Of a stretch of 64,000 nt of DNA, positions 21,004 through 32,452 are shown one piece after another. The translations under genes were made by a program, and so were the position numbers. Each line of letters opens with the position of its first letter. Position 1 is the first letter of the stretch. The DNA is taken from assembly GCA_905221605.1 (NCBI GenBank), contig CAJNDS010000446.1, forward strand, positions 979,743 through 1,043,742. The letters are read 5' to 3'. Origin of the DNA: Symbiodinium natans (lineage: Eukaryota; Sar; Dinophyceae; Suessiales; Symbiodiniaceae). Under the pieces are notes generated by a model, which saw nothing but the letters and a program-made list of their open reading frames with translations, was not told the DNA's origin and made no database searches.

Positions 21004-22935
21004 GGTTGGGCTTTTCCTTGAGGAGATCGCCTTTTTCATGGAGGCCATCGTGCCGTGGTTTTGTCAAGTTTAAGTAGGACAGGCAGTTCGTCAGCTCGAG
21101 TATCGAAAGGTTCGCACGGGATCCTGCCTTCGGGCTTGGGAGTTTAGGGTTGACTGCTCTTCCCCCTGCCAGTTCTCCTCGACTCTCACGTGGTATTCTC
21201 AGTGCTGGGGCCGAATGAAAAGAAGTACCTGTAATCCATATGGACGCAGCCCACCTCGGAATAACCCATGAGTTCACAAACCCGAGGCTTTAAGGGGAGA
21301 AGCATTCATCCTGGGATCCCAAATCTTTCGACCCATGCATGCCTGAGGACCCGAAGCGGGAAGATACCGGGGAATGCTGCCAGGACATGGAGAGGGACCT
21401 CTGGTGGCTGCTGCGGATGGCCCATCAACCCGCCGGGGGCCATGTGCTGTCAAACAAAGGAATTGCAAAAGGGAGTTTGAGATTTAGGGACAAACTACAG
21501 GACTGAGGACGTAGGCTTTAGGCTTAAAGGTCTGTATGTTTTCTGGCCATTTGGTACACAATTTTCAAGCTGACACCCATGTCCTGCATCAGTACCCCGG
21601 AAGAACACAGCTCAACTCTACGCTTTTCAGGCTACGTGTGTGCACTTAGCGTGCTGCTACTGTAATGCCTCGAGCAAGACTGTCCTCGTTGCAAGGGGGC
21701 ATGCATGGCCGCAGAACTCCGAAGCAAATGAAAACCGTCTGCTGCTTCCTGTGCTCCACACGCTTCTTGTGGGTCCTGGAAAACCGTAACAAAAGGATGG
21801 GCTTCCGCCCGTCATCCGCGGGGACGAGCAGATTCAGCAGGTAGATGTGGCCGTGGAGGACAAGCATCTGGCGACAGATCGTGCTAGTCAATGGTATGAT
21901 GATATACTGATCTAATGATATTATCACATAATGATCTAATTCTACAATGAGACAAGGAGATACTTATCCAGTGATATAGTGAGACAATGAGATACTTATC
22001 TAGTGATGTAATGATGTAATGACCTAATGATATAGTGACATAGTGATATAGTGATATAATGGTTTGTTTTTCTAGTGATAGAATGATACAATGATACAAT
22101 GATACAATGATACAATGATATACTGATATAATGATATAATCATATAATGATATAATGATATAATGATATACTGACATAACGATGTAATGATATATTGATA
22201 TAACGATTCAATGATATAATGATATAATGAAGGAATGGTATAATGATATGATGATATAATGATATAATGGTATAATGATATAATGATATAATGATATAAT
22301 GATATAATGATATAATGATACAATGATATAATGATATACTTATACAATGATATAAGGATACATGGATATAACGAGAGAATGGTATACGGATATCATCATA
22401 TGCGAAGATCATGATATACTAATTTAGTCATAGATTGTTATCGCGGTATTTTATTTTCTAACGAGATAGTGATACGATGAGACATAAACAACATAATCGA
22501 CTGCTTTGCTTGGCCAGCTTGTTGGTATTGTGGCCACGTCTGAGAATTGCATGCTTCAAGTGGAGCTTTCTTTGGCTAAGGGATTGACAGAATCAGGGAT
22601 TCGAGAAGTGTGGTTTCTGAAGTGTATCTCTGTGTCGTCAGGCGGCCATCCAGAAGCTGAAGGAACGCGCCGACAAGCATGCTGAAGATCATGTGGCCCA
22701 GGCCCTGGGTTGCACAGCTCAGGTGTAACCCCCGGGCGAGTGCACGATGGTGCAGGATAATGAACGGCATTGCTGCATTGCCGCTTGTAGTCTGCACGTC
22801 CTGCTGCTGGTGCACTGCCGGATAGAAGGTAAAGAAGCTTAATTGATCCTGGTGACCCACTGGCATTCGTGCCAGGTGCGTGCCAAAATTGTTATCATCC
22901 CTGCCGTCGACAAGTTTGAGTGCAAGCCCCATGGT
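21004..22935 (+). CDS. Unidentified gene, dispersed exon cluster
   Basis: Short coding-looking islands lie on one strand, each bounded by AG| and a GT/GC/TG-type edge: VGLFLEEIAFFMEAIVPWFC (about 21,006-21,068); DMERDLWWLLRMAHQPAGGH (about 21,384-21,470); GLPPVIRGDEQIQQVDVAVE (about 21,799-21,890); LVGIVATSENCMLQ (about 22,519-22,560); AAIQKLKERADKHAEDHVAQ (about 22,643-22,702); and AKIVIIPAVDKFECKPHGQ (about 22,880-22,937). Residue usage is protein-like and the spacing is typical of small exons here. The AT-rich repeat at 21.9-22.5 kb would be an intron. I recognise no family, and the islands might belong to more than one gene. Confidence 0.35.
21896..22500 (+). repeat. AT-rich TGATATAA-type tandem repeat
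   Basis: Degenerate ATGATATA / ATGATACA / ATGATCTA units run for about 600 bp. On the minus strand they give Ile/Ser/Leu/Tyr-rich open frames of about 90 codons, which are artefacts. It is the most AT-rich stretch of the window. Confidence 0.95.
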
Positions 22936-22944
22936 CAGGTCAGC

Positions 22945-23420
22945 TGTTGAGGTGGGACGATTTTTGGATAGCTGCAGTGTTAATCGCTAGGACTTATACC
23001 AGACTTTTGCAAGTTACAAGAATCCGTGTGATCTTAAGTATCTTGAAGTGCATGTCGTCGCATGCCAGCATGGGCAAGACATGAATCGTTTGATGGTCGA
23101 TGCTGTAGTCCCGAGTAGCACAGCCGGTGCAACTTGTGAGGAGCCTTGAGCCGAAACTCTTGTTTTCTTCGCATCCCTGCAACCACAACAGTTCGGCAAC
23201 ATGACCAAAAAGGCATAGACGGATAGCAGATTCAGATGTTGTAGCCCCACGGAATCCCCCAAAAGGCTAGGAACCGAAAGGCCCTCAACATCTCCCAAGA
23301 ACTCGCACTGAAATTCTGAGCGCCGTACGCGGTACCCTACAACTTATCAGGCCCAAACCCTGGACCCTGGAGGCTCTAGAGGCGCTAATTAGAGCTGCAA
23401 CCCCAGAGCCAGCCCACAGC
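22945..23420. other. Intergenic; nothing recognised
   Basis: Neither strand shows a credible exon between the cluster ending near 22,935 and the SDR start. Confidence 0.35.
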
Positions 23421-23421
23421 C

Positions 23422-26400
23422 ATGCGCCGTGCTTGCGTGGTCGGTGCCTCGCGCGGCCTGGGCCTAGCTCTGGCCCAGCACCTTGCGCTCGGGCTGTGAC
23501 AGGGGCGATTGTTTTGGGTTTTGATTCATTGCAGATGGCCTCAGAATAGCTATTTTTCATGCTGCGCGGGCTCGGCCTTGGCCACGAAGTCTCCCCTTAC
23601 CAATGCCGAAGTTGTTTCGGCCGGCAACGTCACATGGAGATAGTGGAGATAGTGGGGGAAGAAGAAAGGAAGAGTTGCAATCTTGAGGCACGTGTGCGAG
23701 AAGGTAGGAAGAAGCAAGACAGCATAGCGTGTCATAAGGAGCCCCGTAGAGGTTTACATTCCGTAGGGGTTGATAAGGGCGCCTGTAAAGGGTCCAGAAG
23801 GGGTCTATGTCCGCCATGTTGTCCGCCATGTTGACCCCAACTGCCGACGCTTACCGGGCCAAAGACACAAAATAAGGGAATGGCTCGGGAAGAGGATTAG
23901 GTGCTGGGACACGACCAGAACTCCGACGGCTCGAGGCTTCGCGGCGGATTCTGAGGGGCGTCAGGCTTTGGGGGAGGAAAGGAATCTGGCTGATTGGCTC
24001 CCGCAGTCCAGATGCAAAAAAAGGGGGAGGATCGGAGGATGGTGCCCCGAAAAATCGCCAGTATCTGCACCTTGTGTGCGCACACCCACGTCGCAAGGAC
24101 AGCATGTGGAAAGCCCCAAACTTCTGAGTTCGAAGTCCACCTCTTACAGCGCTTCCAGAAGCTCAAACGCCAAGTTCCATCTTTGCAGCACGGTCCAAAA
24201 AGCTGAGCCAAAGCTTCGTGGTGGCAAAATTTCGCGCTGTTCGCATGAACAATTGTGCCTAACACTCTGCCTTGCTGGGCTTGACGAAAGTGTGCTAAAC
24301 CCAAGGCCCGCCGTGGCGATGCAGTGGTCTGTGCCGCGCGCACGGTGACTGCGGCCCTCAGGGAACTGGAGAGGCCGGGGAAGAGCCAGCTTTGATATGA
24401 TACACTTGCGCACATACATGCAGATGTAGATGTAGTTTTGGAGTTGCTTGGCCGGCTGCCCTCCACCCACCTGTCTTCATGGAGAGGAGCTGCATGTAAA
24501 CAACTCCGGTATCCCGAGCCCCATTGGCTTTTGAGGCCTGGTGGGTCTCTTCGGGGTAGGGTTTTCTTTTTGGACCTCCAAGTGGCGAGGACATTCCCGC
24601 ACTCCGTTACTGTGGTTCAGATGGATGTGACTGAGCCTTGTCGGCACCTAGGCTTGAAGTGATATCCAATGCGGCAGCCATCAGCTGCCGAGTTTCTTGT
24701 TTTGTGGCTGCATTGCGGCAGTGCAAGCATGGAAATGTAGAGAAGAAGTTGGCTCTGCAGGTCATCTGCGAGGGCGTTGGTGTTGAAGAGGTTTCAGCAT
24801 GGCTGTTGTCACTGTAGTCTGACGGGGCAATGAATCCTCCCCACTGCTCGCCTGCAGCACGGTGCTCAAATGATCCCTGCCACGGTTCGACGATGGGTCA
24901 ACAGAAGACGGCATGGCGGCGAGCCGCGGTCCTGGCCCTTGTGGTGGGAGCTTATGCCGATGAAGCCGGCTCCGGGCATTCTCTCCATCACCTTCAGAAG
25001 GAGATCCAGCAACAGCTGCAGCGTGTCATGGTAGCGGACTTCGTGATCGAGAATGCTATTCGGAACCACAGTGCGCAGGCCCAACTGCTGAACCAGAGCC
25101 AACAGAAGGCAGCGGACTGCAAGGTCAGATATGCGGCGGCCAAGGACTCCACAGCCGAGTCCCAGAAGCAGCTCCAGGACCTCCGGGCCCAGTTGAAGAG
25201 CACGCAGGGCCAGCTGGCCGAGACCCAAGACAAGAGCAAGAAGCTGGCGCGCCGCGTGCGCGCGGCGGAGGCCGAGGCCGAGGAGGCCGAGGCCGAAGCC
25301 AAGGCCCTGAGGAGCAAGGCCGACAAAGTCCTGCCCGAGCGCCAGGCCTGTGTTACAGAATGTTGCAGGTACAACGGTTTTCTGAATTACATGAAGCTGT
25401 ATGTGTTGTTGGGCGATCCCCTCGTTGCAGTTTTGTATAGTCGGAAAGCCCGACCCCAGAGGTTGTACAAGGCTTTGCTTGGGTTAGTATAGAGTTTGGT
25501 GCTGAGGATTTATGTTGTGGAACGGGTGTGCAAGGGTTCGGGAAGTTTCTTTGAGAGCTTCATATGAAAGGTGAGGTGGAAGGGGAGAGGGGACAGACCG
25601 AGAGAGCGTCAGAAAGAGAGAAAGAGAGAGAGAAGGATGCCCCCAAGAAAGAAAGAAAGAAAGAAGGTGCCATCTGGGTCAAGCCGTGAGCAGTTCGAGC
25701 CGTGTCCGGGGAGGTGAAGTCTGGAATGAGAGAGGGTTGTGTTCGTTATTGTTCGGTTGTGTTCGGTTACCCTTGTTGGAAAGGCCTGGGTGCAGAGTGG
25801 CATCGGCCTCTTCCTCAGCTGGCTCCAGGGCCTTCCCTGCCAGAACCTCGTGGCGCTCCTGGCCGCGCTGCTGGGTGCAGTGTGCCTGTGGCTTTGTTGG
25901 GGGTTCTTCTTCAGTTCTACGTTGGGATGTTCCCCCTTCTGCAAACAGTCCTTAACAGGATTATAACAGGGGGTACTTATAATCCCTATTAAGGACTGTC
26001 AGTACAAGGGGGAACATCCCAAGTTTTACGTCTCTACAGTCCTCAAGTTGTGGTTCGGGGTTTGGCTGGTGTTGGCTTAAAAGCCAGCAAGCTCTTTGCC
26101 AGGAGTTGCTTGGACAGCGAGCTATTCATCCTCGCGGCCAGCTTGGTGCTGGTCGCGCTGGGCGTGGGCATGACTGCTGGGCAGAAGTTCTTCCAGGGCT
26201 GGGGCGCCTCCCACGCATTGTAGGGTTGTCGACGATCGGCCTTGTGGCGCTGCCGGAACAAGTAGAGCAGGGCGGAGAAACCCTTGAGCCTCAACCCTCC
26301 CAAGCCCAAACCGCAAGCCAGCAGAGGTGGTGAGTCCCTGCTGCTCTCCGTGCTTGTTGGAGGGGAGGCCATGACAGCCGTAAGCAGTGTGTCCCACAAA

Positions 26401-29400
26401 AGCGTCTTACGCCCCACTTCGGCCGAGACTTCACACACCCTGAACCTTCATGGGGGGTTTTGTCCAACCTTGCTTGAACCCCAATAAGGTACCCCTGAAG
26501 AGAAGCTCCGCAAGGCCGCTCTCCTGACCGCTGCAGCTGCCGTGGTGGGCTACGCCGGCTTCCAACTTGCCTCTGGGCAGCAGGGGTCCTTTGCCTTCGC
26601 TTCTGCGGTACGACAGTGAAAGGTCGGTACGTGGAGCCCTTTTGGGTGTTGCAAGTTACAAGGCCCTTTTGCACGTGATCAGGTGATGTAAATGCCTTTG
26701 GGGCCAGAAGTTTAGACCGCGACGTTGCCGCGGATTTTGAAACAGTTGCAAGGAGCAGCTGCAGGATGGTAGTGGAACAGCCAGGACATCTGTGGGGACC
26801 ATGCTGGCAAAGTACAAGGTGAAAGGAACCGGGTGTGAAACGCTGTCGGACTGCAGGTCCTTGGGGCTGTTCTGGGCCTCCTTGCCGCGCAGCTCTCGGT
26901 CGCCTGGGCCGAGAAGTGGGTCCCGGCGCAGGTCTCGACTCTTGGCTGCAGTTGGGGGGTTCCAAGAGCAAGGGGTGATGGAAACGAGAGTTGGCTCCCA
27001 GGATTCGCAGGCTTCGCAGCTTGAGGTTCAGGACGGTGGCCTCAGGAGGATCTCGCAGTTCAGAGTCCTCGCAGCCGGCCCTTGTGCGATTTTAGCCTCG
27101 CAGCAAGGTTCTGGTACCTTCTTTTCCTCGCCCTGGGCGTGGTCGCCACCGGCTTCGGGGGCAAGCGTGCGAGCGAGGCGTCTTGGGCAGGGTGAGGGTT
27201 CGTGCCCAAAACCCTAAACCCAAAACCCTAAACCCTAAACCCTAAACCCTGTTTTCGAGTGATTGGGCTCGGCCATGCTCGTTGTGTCATCCGTCTTGTC
27301 GCATGGTTACTAAGCAATAGTCTTCGGTGAATCGGACAATGCATGCATTCTGGGTTGCATAGGTCTAGGAAGTCTAGTTCATATTGTCTATGATGCATCT
27401 TACGTGTGGTCGGAGTGTCTTTGGCAGTCTGCTTGGGTGATAAATTGGCTGTAGTATGACTAGTTGTGCCTGCCATGTAGGATAGTGCAGGCTGTTTGGA
27501 ACCCCTGACAATGGTGTACTTCGTCTTTGTACAATGCCAACACATGTACCCTTCCATCAAGCGGGTAGAAAACCCATGGTCGCCCAGTGTGTTACAGGAT
27601 GGTAAACCTAAGGCGTCTCGCGCAAGCAAAAGGCGTCTCATCAGGGCGTCACACTGCAGCTCTCTAGTATACGCAAATGTCTTTAGGACACGTGGGTGTC
27701 GCCAGGGCGTCCCCTTGCAATTTTCTGTTCTGGTATATTCCTTAACCTACTGTAGTTTAGTCTCTGATCGTAATGCTGTCAGCCTTTCACCAATATCGAT
27801 TCCCGATGTGTGGCCATTACGCTCAGCAAGACTAGTGTGCTTATTGTTATTGCTATTTTCGGTCTGCTAGCATTCTTCGCTTTGGCGTGAACTGTACTTG
27901 CGGCAGGAGAACATTTGCACCTCTAGCTTTGCAAACAAATGCATGGCGTGGCATTGACAGCTTTGTGTTGAACACTTTTCTTGGTTTTAGCATTTTTTCT
28001 TTTCTGTTTTGGAGAAGTACATATTTCAAGTTTTGTTTTGTTTGGTGCTGGTGCTTCTTCACCTTATCTTTCGTTGTCACTCCTTACAACCTGGTTTTTC
28101 TGGTGTTGTCGAGACAAGCTTCTTGCATGTGTGTTCGTTTCAGTCACCTTGTATCGCTCTGCCGACCGAGGTGCTGGGTTACGCCGCTGGTGGCCTGCTC
28201 CTCTCTAGCAGCTTCGTCTTCTTCCTGGCGGAGATACTGTCGAGCCTGGCCTTCCCGCACCTTGGGCTTGCGGTTTTTATGCAGTTAGGGGTTTTTCGGA
28301 TATGGGGCTTCCCAGTTTGCAACATGTGGACTTTACTTTTTGGCACGCGATTTCTGTCCAATGCAAGCTTGAGAGATCCTGAACGAGACGCGCAAATCAC
28401 ATCGATTCCGACCCCATGTGTGGAGAGCATAGACATGCAAAAGCATGCAAAAGCATCGTTTTTTTTGGAATCGTCCACACTTTTCATCGGCCGCAACGCA
28501 CAACCGTTGAGCCTTGTAGGGCTTATCCACAACTTACAGCATGAGGAAGTTAGCATGCCTACCGCACTTTTCACGACTTCTGACAACATGAAGTCGGCAA
28601 CGATAACGATGACCCTGGATCTCGTGTAGCCAGGCGTGCGCGGACTGTCCGAGGCTGTCGAAGTCATCTCTTTTACGCACGAGTGTCGTTTGAAGGACGA
28701 CGTGGGCAGATGCCGTCGACGCCTACGTCAATGGCGCGCATGTCCAGGACCTGGAGACGGATGCCATGCGGCCGCGAGAGTGCCGCGAGTTTAAGCGTCT
28801 TTTGCCCAAGCTTTGCTGGGATGTTGTGTTCAGGCCTTGGGGTTCAGGGTGTGTGCCTGAGTGTGTATGCGGGAGCGAGCAGGCGAGTGCATGTGCGCGT
28901 GCACGTGCGTCACTAGGCCTCATGGGATCTGCACATCGTTTGGGAAGAAATCGCAGTCTTTGTTGCGTTGAGTTCCAGTAGATCCTTCGGCCCCGCGCGG
29001 TTCTAATGCACATACTTGCTCCCGCGAACTCACACCTGGCCTTGCAAAACCCCTCGTCCGCATCTTCGTGTCGGCCTGTGGTGTCGGTTGAGGCTTCGGC
29101 TCATTCTTCCCGTTTGATCTCCGCAGTAGTCTCGTGTTGTTCTTATCGGGTGCAGCATCCACCTTATGTGTTGAGGGCTGCTTCCTCAACCCCCCCAGGC
29201 CCTAAAGACGAAGGCTCACAACACCTAGACCTTTCAGGCAAGTATTGCGCTGTACTTGGCCATGAAACAACAGCCCTAAGCTGTGCGAGGGCGACGAAGC
29301 TCAGCAGGATCTTGGGGACCTCCCCGTGTTCGTGCGGCTGGCCGGCTTCGCAGCGTGGATAGCCTTCATCGCTGGGGGCCCCTTCCTCTCCGCGAACCTC

Positions 29401-32400
29401 AAGCGCATAGTCCTCAAGCAGGCCCAGCGAAAGTCGGGGTTTTCAGTTGTTTTGCTTTTTGATCTCTTCGGAGGTGGCTATGCTGCTCGTAGCGACGCAA
29501 ACCCTGTGCGAAGCTGAAGCCATCTGAAGCCAACCAAGCCAACCCCTGAGCCGCGGAGAGTTTCGCAAGAGGAGCCAGACGGCCTGCGGGAGCCATTGTT
29601 GCAAAACAACGCCTGAGGCCGCTGCAGCCAACTTCGGTTTTCGTGATGCCTCGAAAATGGAAAAAGTGAACGGGGTTCACAGCCAATGCTAGCGGTTACT
29701 TGTGCCGGCCTAAGAAATCTTCGGGTTGAAGGCCTCGCAACGACACGAAGCTAACCCCCCCCCACAAATCTAGGGCTGCATTCTGTGCCCTGAGACTCGG
29801 AAAGGGATTCTGTCATGGCCGCCCGAAAACTGCACTTTGTCTGCCTCAGAGCTTTCCCAAGGCCCCCTGCATCCGAAACCCTAAACCCTAAACCCTAAAC
29901 CCTAAACCCTAAACCCTAAACCCTAAACCCTAAACCCTATGCCACTTCTAAGGATGCCCGCAGCGTGGCCGCTGCCGCGCAGCGTGCCGCAGGTGCGCTG
30001 ACATCGCCGGGCCGCGCCGCCGGGCCGCTCCTGCGGCCTATGGCGAGTGTGTGGTGATGTTTTGTTGGTTGGGTTTAGGGTTTAGGGTTTAGGGTTTAGG
30101 GTTTAGGGTTTAGGGTTTAGGGTTTAGGGTTTAGGGTTTCTGTGTCATCTTGTGCTTGGCGTGTTTGCAGTTGTGTTCGTGCTTGGGTCGTGGTTGTTGT
30201 CGTGTTGTGTGTTGGTTTTGGTTGTGGCTGTGGTGCTTGCGGTTGTTTTGCTGCGGTGGCTGCTAGAGACGAGGCCTCGTGTTTTTGTGTTTTTGATTCG
30301 GTCGCGGTTGTAAGTGGTCAGGGGTAGGGAGGCGGTACCTCCGCAAGCGTGCACCAAGCGTCCACGAGCGTTCATTCGTGACCAAACTCGCGATGTCGTC
30401 ACTTTTGGAGGTTGCTGGGTTTGTCCTTGAGCTTTTTTGTTAACCCTCGAAGGCCCTTGTGCTGACAGTCACGAAGATGGGTTGATGAAGGGGTCACCAT
30501 CCTCGTAGCTGCTGTGAATTTTGTTGCTGTCGTCGTCGCCTTGTTTTGAGATAATTTTGAGGCACCAGCCCCTTTCCTCTCGAAATAGCAACGTCAACCC
30601 GAAAGACCCTCCAAACTCATACTTGAAAAGCCACAACCCCAAAACATCCCAAAACCACCTCGATGCTACAGGCGCGCAAACCCAAACCCCCGAAGTCTCG
30701 ACCAATAGGCCCTCACTCAAGGTCCTCAAATCCTTGATCCGAACTAGGTTGGAACTGATGTGCCACACTGCCGGACTGTTGTGGCTGGGGGCAATGAGGG
30801 TCGGAGGACTTGAGGACTTCAAGCTTCAGGGGCTTTTGCACTGGAAGGCTTCGGTTTCGGCTTCGGTGAGGAGAAATTCGTGGTGGTAGGGTAGGTTTTG
30901 GTTGTTGCCGTCCTTGCCTTCTCGCCTAGTGTTGAGCCAGGCTGTTCGGATTCCGAGGCAGGACAAATCCCGGGGTGTGATCCCAGAGAACAGCCTGCAG
31001 CGCGTGGACCCAGAGGCTATGGCCTACTCCCTTGCAGTGTGTCTTGGCACACTCATGTGAACAGACTTGTAGTGTGTAGGTTTTTTGTTCGGGCCATTGT
31101 TTTCATTATCTTTCCGACATTTTCGGCATAGCCGAGGAATGTTGTGGGGCCCCTGATGGTCTTGAAGCACTTCGCCCCGCTCCTGAAGGCTTCGGACACC
31201 GAAACCGCAGCGAGTGGTGAGACATCTCAGGCACCCAAGGCAACTGCCGTCTTCTACAGTGCTCGTGTGGGCTCCATTGGGGACAATGCCACAGGTGGGA
31301 GCTGCACCCAAAGAAGCACCCAGAACATGAAGCATGTCCATGCCCTAAACGTCCCGAAACTTCCTGGCCCTTGTCAGGTGGATGGTACTCCTACCGCAGC
31401 AGCAAGGCGGCCCTGAACCAGGCGGTCTGGGTTTCCAACCATTTGCTTTCAGGGGAATCAGAGAGACAGAACATCTTGGCTTTTTTGGTCGGCTCCAAAC
31501 CCGAGGTGGTGCGGACTGCTTCCGTCGAGCTAGCTCGACACCGCGTCTGCTGCTTTGCCTTGCATCCGGGCACCGTGGACACGGACCTCACGCGTGCCTT
31601 TTCGCGTGCACGGTCGAAGTATGTTGTGCAACCTGGCCGCCAAGTGAGGTATCACAATTTTTTGCCTTCAGGGTTCCTATCCAATGCATGCGTGGGTCGC
31701 AGGCAGTTCCCCATGTTGCATCTTCACCTTGTCTGAAATTTTCAGGCCAGCGCTATCATTGCCTATGTTAAGCATATTGCCGTGCCGTGAGTGCTGATGG
31801 AACGGAGCCCATTGTCAGCCTCTTTGCTTTAGCATGCCGTCCTTCGAAAGCGAAGCTGTCCTGTATTCCAAACATGTGGACCCCAGGCAGGATGTGGACG
31901 AAGCCGCCGAGACCTTGGCACCCAACAGATTGCAGCTTTGGGGGTTTGTGTTGACGTTGGGGAACGTGGCCGTAGAGCGCCTCGTTGCAGGAGGCGGCAC
32001 GAAACGGTACACCCCGAAAGGTTGTCACAGAGCCAGCCAGATCCACAATTCGAAAATGCCATATAATTATTTCTTAGAGCATGGCACTTTCGATGTGCAG
32101 GATATCTCGATGCTTGGAATCACCTAGTGACCCGAAGGACAATGGTATTTGTCTGGAGGCCTCCCAGTATACCCCGAAAGTTTTACATCCTTTCTGCAAG
32201 GGTTGTCACAGTGGATGTTTTTGTTTGGGCCGCACATACTAGGGCACGACAATGAGACATTGCGCAGTTGCGAAAACCATTGCAGTTGACGTTGTGTCTC
32301 AGTGGCCGGTGGCCGGAGCCGCATGACATGTCTGTATGCAGCTGCTTTCCAGTTTCCATGAGGCTGAGAACCACCTGGCCATCATCGCCTCGCGCACAAT

Positions 32401-32452
32401 GGCCCACACAGGCCGCTTCTTCGACTGGCGTGCTGAGGAGGTTCCATGGTGA
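23422..32452 (+). CDS. Short-chain dehydrogenase/reductase (SDR), multi-exon, containing a nested gene
   Basis: NAD(P)-dependent oxidoreductase of the classical SDR type; substrate unknown. Exon 1, ATG 23,422 to about 23,492, gives the cofactor loop VVGASRGLGLALAQHLA. A later exon ends 24,632 with HSVTVVQMDVT (third strand). GA donor to 29,953-29,992 joins as DVT-DARSVAAAAQRAAG. 30,962-about 31,030 gives RGVIPENSLQRVDPEAMAYS. 31,137-31,294 gives NVVGPLMVLKHFAPLLKA and the active-site-strand text YSARVGSIGDN. 31,378-31,421 gives GGWYSYRSSKAALNQ with the YxxxK pair. 31,506-about 31,612 gives VVRTASVELARHRVCCFALH and PGTVDTDLTRAFS. The last exon, 32,342-32,452, ends TGRFFDWRAEEVPW and TGA. Phases agree from 31,137 to 31,506. 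The fourth-strand exon was not found and two junctions are unresolved. A separate gene occupies 24.9-29.4 kb. Confidence 0.8.
24893..29433 (+). CDS. Secretory-pathway coiled-coil, multi-pass membrane protein nested in the SDR gene
   Basis: Exon 1 (24,893-25,345) starts MGQQKTAWRRAAVLALVVGA, with a signal peptide probably cut after AYA, then a long coil: LHHLQKEIQQQLQ, SQKQLQDLRAQLKSTQGQLA and the Ala/Glu-rich RRVRAAEAEAEEAEAEAKAL. A further in-frame ATG lies at 24,830. GC donor and acceptor share AGGCCTG with exon 2 (from 25,784), which adds WLQGLPCQNLVALLAALLGA. Further exons each carry one hydrophobic segment: 26,083-26,197 (ILAASLVLVALGVGMTAG), 26,489-26,607 (ALLTAAAAVVGYAGFQLA), 26,857-26,931 (VLGAVLGLLAAQLSVAWAEK), about 27,104-27,190 (WYLLFLALGVVATGFGGK), about 28,171-28,271 (GYAAGGLLLSSSFVFFLAEI) and 29,308-29,433 (FVRLAGFAAWIAFIAGGPFL). 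A possible hydrophilic exon lies at about 28,710-28,790. Family unknown; 3' end uncertain. Confidence 0.55.
25623..25672 (+). repeat. GA/GAAA-rich element with CCCCCAAGAAAGAAAG core (copy 1)
   Basis: AG repeats followed by ATGCCCCCAAGAAAGAAAG. The same core recurs near 46,755, 47,070 and, more diverged, 63,130. It lies in the first intron of the nested membrane gene. Confidence 0.65.
25923..26021. mobile_element. MITE-like palindromic element, copy 1
   Basis: About 99 bp beginning TGGGATGTTCCCCCTT and ending AAGGGGGAACATCCCA, with inner arms CAGTCCTTAA and TTAAGGACTG, so nearly the whole element folds back. Flanks AGTTCTACGT (left) and AGTTTTACGT (right) look like a ~10-bp target duplication with one mismatch. 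No coding capacity. It sits at the 3' edge of exon 2 of the nested membrane gene. Confidence 0.8.
27205..27250 (+). repeat. Interstitial telomere repeats (CCCTAAA)n, intronic
   Basis: About six units including CCCAAAA variants, starting about 15 bp after the exon of the nested membrane gene that ends near 27,190. Confidence 0.9.
27251..28170. other. Long intron of the nested membrane gene
   Basis: No exon recognised. T-rich from about 27,960 to the acceptor at 28,170. Confidence 0.4.
28711..28800 (+). CDS. Candidate hydrophilic exon within the nested gene region
   Basis: After GTGGGCAG the frame reads DAVDAYVNGAHVQDLETDAM followed by RPRECREFKR. It is charged and protein-like, and lies between two membrane-segment exons. 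It may belong to the nested gene; the SDR text found elsewhere does not need it. Confidence 0.35.
29876..29939 (+). repeat. Telomere array (CCCTAAA)9, left of an SDR exon
   Basis: Nine almost perfect C-rich units ending 13 bp before the SDR exon at 29,953. With the G-rich array at 30,071 it forms an inverted pair. Confidence 0.97.
30071..30139 (+). repeat. Telomere array (TTTAGGG)9-10, right of an SDR exon
   Basis: Nine to ten near-perfect G-rich units. Read 5' to 3', the pair is C-rich array, 131 bp with an exon, G-rich array: the orientation of two chromosome ends. Confidence 0.97.
30140..30960. other. SDR intron(s)
   Basis: G/T-rich to about 30,330, then ordinary sequence. The SDR exon carrying the fourth strand and N-A-G region was looked for here and not found. 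Confidence 0.4.

Noticed and set aside
21884-22412. Ile/Ser/Leu/Tyr repeat proteins on the minus strand
   Set aside because: Translation of the TGATATAA satellite. A phased AT repeat rarely meets a stop in these frames.
29876-30139. A true chromosome end in the window
   Set aside because: The telomere arrays are short, interstitial and flanked on both sides by gene sequence with continuous SDR exon order.
31742-31795. Possible SDR exon ASAIIAYVKHIAV
   Set aside because: Text fits loosely between the PGTVDTDL exon and the last exon, but the phase does not match a clean splice from about 31,612.
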